DNA of 64,000 nt from Candidatus Thiothrix putei. GTDB lineage: Bacteria; Pseudomonadota; Gammaproteobacteria; Thiotrichales; Thiotrichaceae. Under the pieces are notes generated by a model. It had not been told where the DNA came from. It saw only the letters and a program-made list of their open reading frames with translations, and ran no database searches. Below, one piece after another: positions 10,058 through 19,821 of this stretch; within the stretch, counting starts at the first letter, position 1; each line of letters opens with the position of its first letter. A program made the translations under genes and the position numbers. The stretch lies in NCBI GenBank assembly GCA_029972225.1, contig CP124756.1:3020001-3084000 (forward strand), written 5' to 3'.

Positions 10058-11503
10058 TTATGCTGTTTTAGTCACAATAAACTGCTTGATGGCCTCAGCA
10101 TCTGCTGCCATCACCTCGAAACGCTGCGGCAAACTTTCCAAATTCTCCATCCCCGCAGGGCGTACCGGATCACGCCCTAAAGCCTCACGAATAGCATCTT
10201 CAAACTTCGCAGGTAACGCGGTTTCTAGCACTAACATCGGCACACCGGGTTCACGCAACTCCAAGGCCACTTTCAAACCATCTGCCGTGTGCGTGTCAAT
10301 CATCACACCGTAGGTTTCAAACGTTTGACGAATGGTTTGCATTCGATGCGTATGCGAACTCACACCCGACTGGAAACCAAAACTAGGTACACGTGTAAAA
10401 GCCGCTGGTTCACTGAACTCAGACGAAGCGAGATTAAATGCGCCCCCCTTATCAACTTCGCTCCACAAAGCACGTACTTTATCGCCATCACGCCCCACTA
10501 AGTCAAACACGAAACGCTCAAAATTAGACGCTTTGGAAATATCCATCGACGGGCTACTGGTATGGTAAGTATTTGCCGAACCACGCGGACGGTACACACC
10601 TGTGCGGAAAAACTCATCCAAAACATCGTTTTCGTTGGTTGCCACGACGAGATGCTTGATCGGCAACCCCATCATTCGTGCAATATGTCCGGCACACACA
10701 TTGCCAAAATTACCGGAAGGCACTGCGAAACTTACCTGCTGATCATTGGAGTCAGTTGCCGCAAAATAACCTTTGAAGTAGTACACAATCTGTGCCGCTA
10801 CCCGCCCCCAGTTGATTGAATTAACAGCACCAATCTTGTGTGCTGCTTTAAACACATGATCATTCGACACCGCTTTCACAATGTCCTGGCAGTCATCGAA
10901 TACCCCTTTCACCGCAATATTGAAAATATTGGCATCTTGCAAACTAAACATTTGTGCGGTTTGGAAACGGCTCATCTTGCCATGTGGTGACAGCATGAAC
11001 ACATTCACGCCGTGCTTGCCACGCATGGCATATTCAGCAGAGGATCCGGTATCTCCAGAAGTTGCACCCAAAATATTGATACCCTGCCCCGCCTTATCCA
11101 GCACGTATTCAAACAAATTGCCGAGCAATTGCATGGCCATGTCTTTAAATGCAATCGTTGGACCATTCGACAAACACAGCAAATGCAAGTCCGGCTCAAG
11201 CGAATGCAACGGGGTAATGTCTGCGGCATTTTCGCCGTCACGTACATTGCAATACACGTCAGCGGTGTAAGTCTTGTCGATAATCGCTTGCAGGTCAGCC
11301 GCCGGAATATCGGTCGCAAAGCGCGACAGCACCGCAAACGCCAGTTCGCGATAATTCATGCTGCGCATTTGCGTCAAATCATCCGCGCTAAAATGCGGAT
11401 AGACTTCCGGCAAATACAAACCGCCATCAGGCGCAAGTCCGCCCAACAAGATTTCGGTGAAAGATTGCGCAGGCGATTGCCCGCGAGTCGAAATGTATTT
11501 CAT
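10058..11503 (-). CDS. thrC: Threonine synthase
   Basis: ThrC (481 aa) is a PLP enzyme converting O-phospho-L-homoserine to threonine. The N-terminus MKYISTRGQ and the LPEVYP segment are typical of the long proteobacterial type. The PLP lysine lies in NGPTIAFKDMAMQ. The phosphate-binding loop is ATSGDTGSSAEYAM. It follows hom with only a 4-base gap, consistent with an alaC-hom-thrC transcript. Length is normal and no lesion is seen. Confidence 0.97.
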   Translation of the reverse strand: MKYISTRGQSPAQSFTEILLGGLAPDGGLYLPEVYPHFSADDLTQMRSMNYRELAFAVLSRFATDIPAADLQAIIDKTYTADVYCNVRDGENAADITPLHSLEPDLHLLCLSNGPTIAFKDMAMQLLGNLFEYVLDKAGQGINILGATSGDTGSSAEYAMRGKHGVNVFMLSPHGKMSRFQTAQMFSLQDANIFNIAVKGVFDDCQDIVKAVSNDHVFKAAHKIGAVNSINWGRVAAQIVYYFKGYFAATDSNDQQVSFAVPSGNFGNVCAGHIARMMGLPIKHLVVATNENDVLDEFFRTGVYRPRGSANTYHTSSPSMDISKASNFERFVFDLVGRDGDKVRALWSEVDKGGAFNLASSEFSEPAAFTRVPSFGFQSGVSSHTHRMQTIRQTFETYGVMIDTHTADGLKVALELREPGVPMLVLETALPAKFEDAIREALGRDPVRPAGMENLESLPQRFEVMAADAEAIKQFIVTKTA

Positions 11504-11507
11504 GTTA

Positions 11508-12818
11508 TTAGCCCAAAGTCTCTACACGAATGCGCGTCACGCTACTGCAAATCGTTTCCAACGCCTCAATCGCCGCAATCGCTTCATTCATATTGCCTTC
11601 GCGTACGCGTTGGGTCAGCATGATGATGTCCACTTTATCCACACCACTGGTAGGTTCTTTCTGAATAAAAGCTTCAATACTGATCTGGCGCTCGCCCATA
11701 ATACGCGTCACGTCGGCCAATACACCGGGGCGGTCAAGCGCACACATCCGCAGATAAAATGCTGTTTCCACCTCATCAATCGGCAGAATAGCGGTATCCT
11801 CAAGCTGTGAAGGCTGGAATGCCAAATGCGGTACACGATTTTCCGGGTCAGCCGTTAATGCACGGGTAATATCCACCAAATCAGCAATGACGGCGGAAGC
11901 CGTCGGCTCCGCACCCGCACCCGCCCCGTAATACAAGGTAGCACCGACCGCATCACCTTTCACCAATACCGCATTCATGACGCCATCCACATTCGCAATC
12001 AAACGCCGTTGCGGAATGAGGGTTGGGTGTACGCGCTGCTCAATTCCCGCATCAGTACGACGGGCAATTCCCAATAGTTTAATACGGTAGCCCAATTCAG
12101 CCGCGTAACTCACGTCTTCAGCCGTGATTTTGGAAATGCCTTCCGTATAAGTTTGCTTAAATTGCAGCGGAATACCGAATGCAATAGAAGACAAAATGGT
12201 CAGCTTATGGCCTGCATCAATACCTTCCACATCAAACGTCGGATCCGCTTCGGCATAGCCCAACGCTTGGGCTTCAGACAATACATCGCCAAAACTGCGG
12301 CCTTTGTCACGCATTTCGGTCAGAATAAAGTTGCTCGTACCGTTGATGATACCCGCCAACCATTCAATACGGTTTGCAGCCAAACCTTCGCGCACCGCCT
12401 TGATGACCGGAATACCGCCTGCAACGGCCGCTTCAAACGCGACCATCACGCCTTTGGCTTGGGCAGCAGCAAAAATCTCATTGCCGTGCAAGGCAATCAA
12501 TGCTTTGTTTGCGGTAACGACGTGTTTGCCATTATTAATCGCCTGCAACACCAAATCACGCGCCACGGTATAGCCACCGATCAATTCGACCACTATTTGG
12601 ATGTCGGGATCGTTAACCACATCGAAAGCGTCCTGCGTTAAACGCACGTTCCCCAAGCCTAATTCTTCTGCACGGCTGAGGTCGAGGTTTGCAGCATAGT
12701 CAATCACAATACCGCGACCTGCACGGCGGGCAATTTCTTCTGCATTACGCTTCAACACAATGGCAGTACCACCACCGACAGTCCCCAGCCCCAGCAGGCC
12801 AACCTTGACGGGATCCAT
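11508..12818 (-). CDS. hom: Homoserine dehydrogenase
   Basis: Reduces aspartate semialdehyde to homoserine, the branch point to threonine and methionine. The N-terminal Rossmann motif is VGLLGLGTVGGGT. The catalytic region has the GIINGTSNFILTEM signature, and a C-terminal ACT domain (LDRPGVLADVTRIM) suggests threonine feedback. The frame extends to a GTG at 12824, but the ATG at 12818 is preferred: it follows AGGAG with 5 bases between, whereas the GTG lies in the ribosome site itself. The start is 2 bases past the alaC stop, so translation is likely coupled. Product about 436 aa. Confidence 0.96.
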   Translation of the reverse strand: MDPVKVGLLGLGTVGGGTAIVLKRNAEEIARRAGRGIVIDYAANLDLSRAEELGLGNVRLTQDAFDVVNDPDIQIVVELIGGYTVARDLVLQAINNGKHVVTANKALIALHGNEIFAAAQAKGVMVAFEAAVAGGIPVIKAVREGLAANRIEWLAGIINGTSNFILTEMRDKGRSFGDVLSEAQALGYAEADPTFDVEGIDAGHKLTILSSIAFGIPLQFKQTYTEGISKITAEDVSYAAELGYRIKLLGIARRTDAGIEQRVHPTLIPQRRLIANVDGVMNAVLVKGDAVGATLYYGAGAGAEPTASAVIADLVDITRALTADPENRVPHLAFQPSQLEDTAILPIDEVETAFYLRMCALDRPGVLADVTRIMGERQISIEAFIQKEPTSGVDKVDIIMLTQRVREGNMNEAIAAIEALETICSSVTRIRVETLG

Positions 12819-12820
12819 GC

Positions 12821-14014
12821 TCACTCCTTTAAACCTTGATCTTTACGAAACATTTGTTTGATATTACGGATCGCCTGACGAGTACGGTGTTCGTTTTCAA
12901 TCAGACTGAAACGCACGTGATCGTCGCCGTATTCACCGAAACCAATCCCCGGTGATACTGCCACTTGTGCATCTTTCAACAACTTTTTAGCGAATTCCAA
13001 CGAGCCCATCGCAACATACTGTTCGGGAATTTTTGCCCACACAAACATGCTGGCTTTGGGGCGTTCAACTGCCCAACCTGCTGCATTTAAACCATCGCAC
13101 AACACGTTGCGACGACTTTCGTACATTGCGCTGATTTCTTTGACACAATCTTGCGGGCCATCCAGTGCAGCAATCGCAGCAATCTGGATGGGTGCAAACA
13201 TACCGTAATCCAGATACGACTTAATACGCTCCAGCGCTTTGACCAACACAGGATTACCGCACATAAAGCCAACACGCCAGCCCGGCATATTGTAGGTTTT
13301 GGACAAGGAATAGAATTCTACTGCGATGTCTTTTGCACCCGGCACTTGCAATATAGACGGCGCTTGGTAGCCATCGAAGCAAATTTCACCGTAAGCAATG
13401 TCATGGATAACCCACACATCATGCTCTTTGGCTACTTTAATCACACGCTCGAAAAAATCGAGTTCCACGCACTGCCCTGTCGGGTTGCCGGGGAAATTGA
13501 TGATCAGCATCTTCGGCTTAGGCCATGAGTTTTTAATAGCGGCTTCCAGCTCGACAAAGAAATCCTTACCTTCCACTAATGGCACATGGCGAATATCGGC
13601 ATCGGCAATGATGCTACCATAGGGGTGGATCGGGTAGGCTGGGTTCGGTACAAGCACGGTATCGCCACGACTCAAGGTTGCCAGTGCCAGATGTGCCAAG
13701 CCCTCTTTCGAGCCGATGGTGACAATGGCTTCGGTTTCCGGGTCAATGTCCACGTCAAACTTACGCTTGTACCAATTGCTAATGGCTTTGCGCAACCGTG
13801 GGATACCCCGTGACATCGAATAGCGATGCGTGTCGCCACGTTGCGCGGCTTCTACCAGTTTGTCTACAATGTGTTTGGGCGTCGGCTGATCGGGATTACC
13901 CATCCCAAAGTCGATAATATCTTCGCCCTTGGCGCGTGCTTCCCGCTTAAGCGCATCGGTGATTTTGAAAACGTAGGTGGGAAGCCGGTTTATTCTTTGG
14001 AAATCGTCCTGCAC
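12821..14014 (-). CDS. alaC: Alanine-type aminotransferase (AlaC family)
   Basis: A fold-type I PLP aminotransferase of the AlaC/YfdZ group, which makes alanine from pyruvate and glutamate; related copies often lie before hom. The PLP lysine is in [15 protein letters not shown]. The open frame begins at 14098, but family members start near the [11 protein letters not shown] segment, so the GTG at 14014 with AGGA upstream is the likelier start (397 aa). ATGs at 14056 or 14044 remain possible. It is first in the alaC-hom-thrC run and divergent from the Mth938-domain gene. Confidence 0.85.
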   Translation of the reverse strand: MQDDFQRINRLPTYVFKITDALKREARAKGEDIIDFGMGNPDQPTPKHIVDKLVEAAQRGDTHRYSMSRGIPRLRKAISNWYKRKFDVDIDPETEAIVTIGSKEGLAHLALATLSRGDTVLVPNPAYPIHPYGSIIADADIRHVPLVEGKDFFVELEAAIKNSWPKPKMLIINFPGNPTGQCVELDFFERVIKVAKEHDVWVIHDIAYGEICFDGYQAPSILQVPGAKDIAVEFYSLSKTYNMPGWRVGFMCGNPVLVKALERIKSYLDYGMFAPIQIAAIAALDGPQDCVKEISAMYESRRNVLCDGLNAAGWAVERPKASMFVWAKIPEQYVAMGSLEFAKKLLKDAQVAVSPGIGFGEYGDDHVRFSLIENEHRTRQAIRNIKQMFRKDQGLKE

Positions 14015-14125
14015 GGTTCTGTGTCCTGGAAGAAAACAACCCATCACTGGGGCCATTGTTAAGCCAGCCACATTACAATTCACTATGCAGGCTGTCAATT
14101 ACAGATAAAGGCTAAGGGAAAGGAA

Positions 14126-14497
14126 ATGAAGTTTAGTGAGGAATTGAACAGCACTCATTATCGTGTCACCAGTTACGGTGACGCATGGGTAGCCGTCAAT
14201 CAAAACATTTTAACCAATAGCTTCTTGATTGGCTCACAAACGCTGATCACGGACTGGCAACCACAATCCATTATGGAATTACAACCAACACATTTAGCGC
14301 CCTTGTTTGCGATTGGAGCAGAAGTGATCTTGATTGGCACTGGGAAAAATCAACAATTCCCGCAACCTGATACGTGGAGAGCGTTGGTACAACACGGTGT
14401 GGGTTTTGAAGTGATGACGACTGCTGCTGCTTGCCGCACTTATAATGTATTGTTGTCCGAGGCAAGACGTGTGGCGGCAGCGTTTTTCTTAAATTAG
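14126..14497 (+). CDS. Mth938-like domain protein (DUF498 family)
   Basis: A 123-residue protein of the Mth938/NDUFAF3 fold. The family pattern is seen in the core strand after LITDWQPQS, in [16 protein letters not shown] and in [22 protein letters not shown]. Bacterial members are widespread and uncharacterised; the mitochondrial relative is a complex I assembly factor. There is no signal peptide. Its last 4 bases overlap the 3' end of the convergent rpoS gene. Confidence 0.85.
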   Translation: MKFSEELNSTHYRVTSYGDAWVAVNQNILTNSFLIGSQTLITDWQPQSIMELQPTHLAPLFAIGAEVILIGTGKNQQFPQPDTWRALVQHGVGFEVMTTAAACRTYNVLLSEARRVAAAFFLN

Positions 14498-15510
14498 CCA
14501 ATACCTAGCAGGTTTTCACCGGACAAGCCTTTGTTTTCCAAAATACGGCGTAAACGTTTCAGCGCATCCATCTGAATCTGACGAACCCGTTCGCGGGTTA
14601 AACCTAAGGCTTCACCCACTTGTTCTAACGTAGCGCGTTCATGACCGTGTAAACCAAAACGGCGTACAATTACTTCCTTTTGCTTGAACTCCAACTGACC
14701 TAACCAACTATCGACTGACTGAGTAATATCTTCATCTTCTAAGCGACTGTCCGGCTCATCACTGGTTTCCGCACTGACGAAATCGACCAAAGGACTATCA
14801 CTGTCTTTACCTACCGTCACATCCAACGACGTAATGCGTTCGTTGAAATCCAACAATTTGCGTAAGACTTCAATCGGTTTATCCAGCGCTTCCGCCACCT
14901 CCGGCAAAGAGGGTTCATACCCCAACTTTTGGGTCATTTCCCGAACTTTGCGTAAATAAGCATTCAGCTCTTTATTCACATGGATAGGCAAGCGAATGGT
15001 GCGCGTTTGATTCATCAACGCGCGTTCGATATTTTGACGAATCCACCACGTGGCATACGTTGAAAAACGGAAGCCACGCTCCGGGTCAAACTTTTCAACC
15101 GCATGAATCAACCCCAAATTGCCTTCTTCAATCAAGTCAGGTAAAGGCAAACCACGTCCCATGTAACGGCGGGCAATTTTCACCACCAAGCGCAAATTAC
15201 AGGTAATCATTTTCTTGCGACCGAACTCATCACCATCACGGGCGAGACGACCATAAAAAACTTCTTCTTCTGGGGTTAACAGCGGAGAAAATTCAATTTC
15301 ACGTAAATACAATTGAGTAGCATCAATTTCACCTGTGGACACTGACACAGAAACTTGTCCGGTCAGACTAAGGGAGGCATCTTCATCTGAGACATCATCA
15401 TTGATACTGTCATCCTCAAGATCATCGTCCATTTCTATAACATCGACGGCTTCCGATGAGACGAAAGCTACTATTTCTTTGCTATCTATATGGGTCTGTG
15501 GTCGTGGCAT
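14494..15510 (-). CDS. rpoS: RNA polymerase sigma factor RpoS
   Basis: A group 2 sigma-70 factor of 338 residues, the general stress/stationary-phase sigma. The frame is open to 15609, but the ATG at 15510 has AAAGGAG 8 bases upstream and begins the acidic N-terminus (region 1.1-like). Region 1.2/2.1 starts at [11 protein letters not shown]. Region 2.3-2.4 contains [14 protein letters not shown], and region 4.2 ends in [15 protein letters not shown]. The absence of a long non-conserved RpoD insert and the overall length support RpoS. Several promoters in the window carry sigma-S-like -10 boxes. Confidence 0.88.
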   Translation of the reverse strand: MPRPQTHIDSKEIVAFVSSEAVDVIEMDDDLEDDSINDDVSDEDASLSLTGQVSVSVSTGEIDATQLYLREIEFSPLLTPEEEVFYGRLARDGDEFGRKKMITCNLRLVVKIARRYMGRGLPLPDLIEEGNLGLIHAVEKFDPERGFRFSTYATWWIRQNIERALMNQTRTIRLPIHVNKELNAYLRKVREMTQKLGYEPSLPEVAEALDKPIEVLRKLLDFNERITSLDVTVGKDSDSPLVDFVSAETSDEPDSRLEDEDITQSVDSWLGQLEFKQKEVIVRRFGLHGHERATLEQVGEALGLTRERVRQIQMDALKRLRRILENKGLSGENLLGIG

Positions 15511-15790
15511 TCTTGAGACTCCTTTGTGTAAAGGCATGGTTACCTTATTTGGTATTTTCAGCATAAAACAATTGGATTTGTACCGCTGCGCCGACACAAA
15601 TCGCTTCAACCCCAGCAGGACTCACATGCTTTAAACAGCTTATTGTGTATACACAGTAGCACAAATCGACATCAACGAGAAGACCTTAACGCTAACCATT
15701 TAATTTTAAATGAAATTATTTTCCAATAAGTAAAAATGATCAAAAGTTACCCTGAATGAAACCTGAACGAATAAAAAATAATTAAGAATA
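15511..15790. other. Intergenic region upstream of rpoS
   Basis: About 280 AT-rich bases separate rpoS from the convergent-facing end of the DUF3106 gene. It must contain the rpoS promoter and a 5' leader. No open frame of note, tRNA or clear operator was recognised. Confidence 0.5.
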
Positions 15791-15820
15791 TCATTAGAAA
15801 ATCAATTGATTTTCTAATGA
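15791..15820 (-). terminator. Perfect 30-bp palindrome, probable terminator of the ECF operon
   Basis: Arms of 15 bases (TCATTAGAAAATCAA and its complement) form a perfect palindrome directly next to the DUF3106 stop codon. The sequence beyond it on the minus strand is T-rich. The stem is AT-rich, so termination strength is uncertain. Confidence 0.55.
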
Positions 15821-16303
15821 TTACTCGTATGTCCCATATTTTTGCTGCAAGTCTTTCATATAAGCCTTACGCTCAGCATTATTCATATTGGGCCATTGTT
15901 CACGTAATTGCTTACGTTCCGCTTCTGGCAGCTTTTTTACCCACTCATGCCATTGCTTAATCTTGGCTTTCTGTGCGGGTGACATGACCTTGTAACGTTT
16001 GAGTTGTTTGGCAATTTTCTTCTGTTGATCCGTGGAAAGCTGCTTCCAATCACTAAAACGTTGCTTGATTCGAGTACGCTCTGCCGCTGGTTTCGCAGCC
16101 CAACGACGTAAATTACCTTGGGTCTTATCCGATAAAGACTCCCACTCGCTTTGAAAAGACTTTAGTACTGATTTTTCATTGTCACTTAGCATCTCCCACG
16201 TTACTGTACCCGCCATTGCGTTCCCACCTATGAAAAACACTATCGCCATCAGGAGCGCCATTAAAAAACCAATAAAATGAAATTTATTGCTGCTGTTGTT
16301 CAT
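15821..16303 (-). CDS. DUF3106 domain exported protein
   Basis: A 160-residue protein with an N-terminal signal or anchor (about residues 9-31, ending GGNAMAG). It is followed by a highly charged Trp-rich region of repeated short units (LSDNEKSVLKSFQSEW, LSTDQQKKI, PEAERKQLREQW), which is the DUF3106 pattern. GGAG lies 7 bases before the ATG. It overlaps the preceding small gene by 20 bases and is last in an ECF-sigma operon. The family has no assigned function; the spaced helices suggest an envelope helical protein. Confidence 0.8.
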   Translation of the reverse strand: MNNSSNKFHFIGFLMALLMAIVFFIGGNAMAGTVTWEMLSDNEKSVLKSFQSEWESLSDKTQGNLRRWAAKPAAERTRIKQRFSDWKQLSTDQQKKIAKQLKRYKVMSPAQKAKIKQWHEWVKKLPEAERKQLREQWPNMNNAERKAYMKDLQQKYGTYE

Positions 16304-16520
16304 CGCTTTTCTCCACCGTGTTATCTGCTAGCAGGTACTCCTGATCAACACCGGCAAACTCGATAAATTCCCCAGCTTTCTCCCAATCACTCCCCACTTC
16401 ATCCCACCAAGTGAGCATTGTTGCAATCTCATCGGCGGTTTCTGCGGCCGAAACCGAGGCGATGCCACTCAACAACACCAGCAATGTGCCACACATCAAC
16501 AGGATTCCTTTCCTTCGCAT
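16284..16520 (-). CDS. Small exported protein of the ECF-sigma operon
   Basis: A 78-residue protein with a clear Sec signal peptide (MRRKGILLMCGTLLVLLSG, probable cleavage after VSA). The mature part is short and acidic and ends in glutamines. GGAG stands 6 bases before the ATG. It lies between the DUF3619-type gene and the DUF3106 gene in one operon. No family is recognised. A role in periplasmic sensing for the sigma factor is only a guess from context. Confidence 0.65.
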   Translation of the reverse strand: MRRKGILLMCGTLLVLLSGIASVSAAETADEIATMLTWWDEVGSDWEKAGEFIEFAGVDQEYLLADNTVEKSDEQQQQ

Positions 16521-16553
16521 TGTGTTCTCCTTAACTAACTTAACGTTACCTGG

Positions 16554-16967
16554 TTAACCGTATTCGGCCTCCAACCACTCATACATATCCAGATTCTCCA
16601 GCAACTCCATATCCTCACTGGCGGTTAGAATCTCCATGACGTTCACATCCTCATCAACTGCGTTTGCATCCGTAAAATTATCGCCAGAGGCAACCGGTTC
16701 ATCTGGATGCAATTTGACAACATCCGGCAGCACCCATAGCGTCACTGCTAATGTGACAGCCGTTGCAACAGCAAATCCCCGTGAAAGCGATGAAGAATTA
16801 AAACACGCCGACCAATGGCGCTTTGGTTCCAATTCCAAGGCTTGTAAACGTAACTGGGTCAACTTTGCCTGAGTCTGCCAATCCAGTTCTATAACAGCCT
16901 GATCCATCCCCTGTCTCACGGCACTTACTAATAACTGCTCAGTAATTTCGTGTCTCATCTTTGTCAT
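16554..16967 (-). CDS. Single-pass membrane protein, DUF3619-like / putative anti-sigma
   Basis: A 137-residue protein with a cytoplasmic N-terminal half, one membrane segment (about residues 65-81, GFAVATAVTLAVTLWVL) and an acidic periplasmic tail. Its start overlaps the end of the ECF sigma frame by 4 bases and has GGAG 7 bases upstream. This topology and position match the anti-sigma or DUF3619 partner usually coded after such sigma factors. No zinc-binding HxxxCxxC anti-sigma motif is visible, so the anti-sigma role is inferred from context. Confidence 0.65.
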   Translation of the reverse strand: MTKMRHEITEQLLVSAVRQGMDQAVIELDWQTQAKLTQLRLQALELEPKRHWSACFNSSSLSRGFAVATAVTLAVTLWVLPDVVKLHPDEPVASGDNFTDANAVDEDVNVMEILTASEDMELLENLDMYEWLEAEYG

Positions 16968-17604
16968 TGATAATCTCCCAGTTTTTTCCGCAAACTGTGG
17001 ACAGCCCTTGAGTAATGTGTTTTTACGCTCCCTTCAGAGCACTTCATAATTTTTGCTGTTTCAGCAATGTCGTAACCTTCCCATCCCCTTAATAACAGCG
17101 CTTGCTGCTGACGCAGCGGTAATTGCCCTATTGCAGTCTGCATTAGCACACTCATTTCGTCCTGCAATAACTGACTTTCTGGCTCCAAAAACTGAGTCTG
17201 TACAACCTGATCTTCTACATCGACATCCTCTTCTTCTGTGTTGTAGAAAAAAATACCCGCCAGCGATTACGTACTCTTTGGCGTCGATGCCAATCATTAA
17301 TACGACTATGCAGAATGGTATAAAATAACGCACCCCATTCGTTGTACGGATGTCCTGAATATTTCTGCACCAGTTTGAATAAGGCATCTTGTACAATATC
17401 CAGCGCCTCCTCTTCATCCTGAGTTGCCATACGTGCAACGATGAAGGCACGCCGACTCATATCCCTCAGGAAATGATTCAGGCGTGTTGTATTATCCAAA
17501 CTTTCATCTTTGTGCGAATCTCTCTCCAACTCCTCATTATGAGCAGTTATCAATGCCGCCATTCTCATCATATTCCTTTGAGTGCCCCTCGTTCCCCTGT
17601 CCAT
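16964..17604 (-). pseudogene. ECF-type sigma factor, frameshifted at an A7/T7 run
   Basis: Two frames together encode one ECF sigma factor of about 213 residues. The N-terminal part (17604 to about 17250) has sigma region 2 (EEEALDIVQDALFKLVQ). The C-terminal part (down to 16964) has region 4 (LPLRQQQALLLRGWEGYDIAETA and SEGSVKTHYSRA). They join at a run of seven T on the coding strand (17247-17253); eight would restore one frame. The start ATG at 17604 has GGAG 9 bases upstream. The change may be a sequencing error, a mutation, or slippage on the run. It heads the operon with the DUF3619- and DUF3106-type genes. Confidence 0.8.
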
Positions 17605-17646
17605 AACCGGGGACTCCAGTAGATTAACGCTGTAGTCATTTATAAG

Positions 17647-17675
17647 TTGACAGATTCCACTTAATTAGCTTTAGT
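17647..17675 (+). promoter_or_regulatory. Candidate sigma-70 promoter for the ypfJ-type gene
   Basis: A perfect TTGACA (17647-17652) is followed after 17 bases by TTTAGT, a 4/6 match to the -10 consensus. It points toward the interrupted metalloprotease gene that starts at 17726. Confidence 0.45.
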
Positions 17676-17903
17676 TCTTCGCAACACGAAATAATTCCTG
17701 CAAATATTTTTATGGAGAAATCAAGATGCGCTGGAGAACAGGACGACAAAGCAACAATGTGGAAGACCGGCGTGGACAAGGCAGCAGTCGCGGCAAAGGG
17801 GGCATGAAAATCGGCTTACTCGGAACAATCGCCATTGTGCTGATTGGCTGGTACATGGGTGCAAACCCTATCCAACTATTAGGGCTAGTTGGGGGCGCTA
17901 ATA

Positions 17904-19038
17904 TACCAGTCCGTGCCATAAAATAGTTTTTTTGATCAGGGAAATATGGTTAGATGACTGGTAACAAAAGCAGCCATGAGTAATGTATGACATTAAAAAT
18001 CACTTTCACTGAGGATGAGATAGCGGAGCTGTTCTACTGGAAGGAGCGCCATCCTCATCCCAGAGTCCGTAAGAAAATGTCCGTGCTGTACCTGAAATCC
18101 CAACAGTTGACGCATAAGGAAATCAAACGATTGGAAAGGATTACAGAAGCCACGCTGCTTGCCTACCTAAACGCCTACCTACAACCTAACGGTTTAGAAG
18201 CTCTTAAAGAAATACGATTCAATAAACCACAGAGTGATTTGATGGCATATAAAGACAAGATTGAAGCCTATTTTCGTGAATATCCCCCCGCAACCAGCAA
18301 GGCGGCAGCCGCTAAGATTGAGGAGCTGACAGGCATCAAACGCAGTGAGGACAGGGTACGTGTCTTTATGAAGAAAATAGGGATGGACATCCATAAAGTG
18401 GGGATGATACCCGCCAAAGCTGATGTGGAAGCACAAGAAAAGTTCCTGGAAAATGAACTAAAACCGCGCATTCAGGAGGCTAAGGAGGGCAAACGCGCCT
18501 TTTTTTGTCGATGCCGCCCACTTCGTGTTAGCACCGTTTCTGGGGTTTTTGTGGTCATTTTCCCGCGTATTCATCAAAGCCCCCTGTGGTCGACAACGCT
18601 ACAACGTATTGGGCGCACTCAATGCGATAACGCTACAACTCATCACGATCACTAACGACTCCTATATCAACGCTAACAGCGTGTGTGAATTATTGGAAAA
18701 AATTGCAGCGTTAGCACTCAAAATACCGATCACTTTGGTCTTGGATAATGCCAAGTATCAACGCTGTGAAGCCGTGTTTGCCTGTGCGAAAAGGCTCAAT
18801 ATTGAACTATTATTTTTACCGACCTATTCACCCAACCTCAATCTGATTGAACGGTTGTGGAAGTTCGTCAAGAAAAAATGCTTGTACTCGAAATACTATG
18901 ATAAGTTTCCCGCTTTCAAGGCGGCCATCACCAACTGTCTCGACAAGCTGGATACCGATCACAAGAAAGAACTGACCCAGTTGATGACAACAAATTTTCA
19001 AACCTTTAAAAATGTTCAGGTCTTGACGCTGTAAGGTA
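17904..19038 (+). mobile_element. IS630-family element, copy 1
   Basis: A 1135-bp element flanked by the TA duplications 17902-17903 and 19039-19040. Its ends are TACCAGTCC on the left and CTGTAAGGTA on the right, so the terminal match is only TACC/GGTA. It is nearly identical to copies 2 and 3, but has lost one C before the T7 run at 18500-18506. It splits the ypfJ-type gene. Confidence 0.95.
17987..19034 (+). pseudogene. IS630-family transposase, copy 1 (orfA/orfB with extra frame change)
   Basis: OrfA starts at ATG 17987 and has the helix-turn-helix DNA-binding part. The DDE part (orfB, 18525-19034 or earlier in frame) has the VLDNAKY aspartate and the E of NLIERLW separated by 34 residues, the D34E spacing of IS630/Tc1-mariner. 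In this copy only two C precede T7 (18498-18506). The catalytic frame is therefore +1 relative to orfA, not -1 as in the other copies, and orfA runs on to 18655 in a meaningless frame. A -1 slip can no longer make the full transposase, so this copy is probably unable to move by itself. Confidence 0.85.
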
Positions 19039-19740
19039 TACCATCTTAGGCGGGTTTGGCGGTGGCAGCAGCAGTCAAGAAGTTACAACCGGCGTACCAC
19101 AAGACGATGCAGGGCGATTCGCTTCCGTTGTCTTAGCATCGACTGAAGACGTGTGGAATCCCGTCTTCCGACAATTAGGTGGGCGCTATGTGGAACCAAA
19201 ACTGGTGTTATTCACCGATAGCACTGACTCCGTATGTGGTTACTCTACAGCAGCAACAGGCCCTTTCTATTGCCCCGGCGACCAAAAAGTCTATATCGAC
19301 CTCGGCTTTTTCCGTGAACTCCAAAACCTAGGCGCATCAGGTGATTTTGCACAAGCCTATGTACTGGGGCACGAAATCGGGCATCACGTCCAGAATCTCA
19401 TGGGTACAACAGACGAAGTAACCCGCTTACAAAACAGCATGAGTAAAACCGACGGCAATGCTTTGTCAGTCGCTTTAGAACTACAAGCAGACTGTTATGC
19501 GGGTGTGTGGGCACATCATGCCCACCAACAATTCAATATTCTGGAGTCCGGTGATATTGAAGAAGCCATTAACGCGGCGGGTTCTATTGGTGATGACCGC
19601 CTGCAACGCATGTCAGGGCGACGCATCAACCCCGACTCCTTCACCCATGGCTCCTCGATGCAACGCATGGAATGGTTTCAGCGTGGCTTAAAAACCGGCA
19701 ATTTGAAAAACTGCAATTCTTTCAAAAGTTAATGTCTGAA

Positions 19741-19821
19741 CTGGGATTTATAGGATAAACATGATTAATAGGATGAAGACGCCCCTCTCTTCTCTTCATC
19801 CTGCTAATCCTTTAATCCCAG
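19741..19821. repeat. Dispersed palindromic repeat at the end of the aminotransferase gene
   Basis: An imperfect inverted repeat: CTGGGATT...GGATGAAGA on the left and TCTTCATCC...TAATCCCAG on the right. It lies between ypfJ and the aminotransferase gene and supplies the last codons (about GLLGLKD) and stop of the latter. The AATCC-rich arms look like small palindromic repeats scattered in many genomes. Confidence 0.6.

Larger units (their letters stand above)
17726..19732 (+). pseudogene. ypfJ: YpfJ-type neutral zinc metallopeptidase, split by an IS630-family element
   Basis: The N-terminal 59 codons (17726-17903) carry the basic start and one membrane segment (IGLLGTIAIVLIGWYMG). The rest lies after the insertion (19041-19732) and contains the zinc-protease motif HEIGHH and the downstream ELQADCYAG stretch. 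Removing the element and one TA joins GGAN to TILGGFGGG without loss, giving a 289-residue protein, the normal length for this family. The intact remainder shows that the insertion is recent. The gene is almost certainly inactive as it stands. The function of YpfJ proteins is not known beyond the protease fold. Confidence 0.9.
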
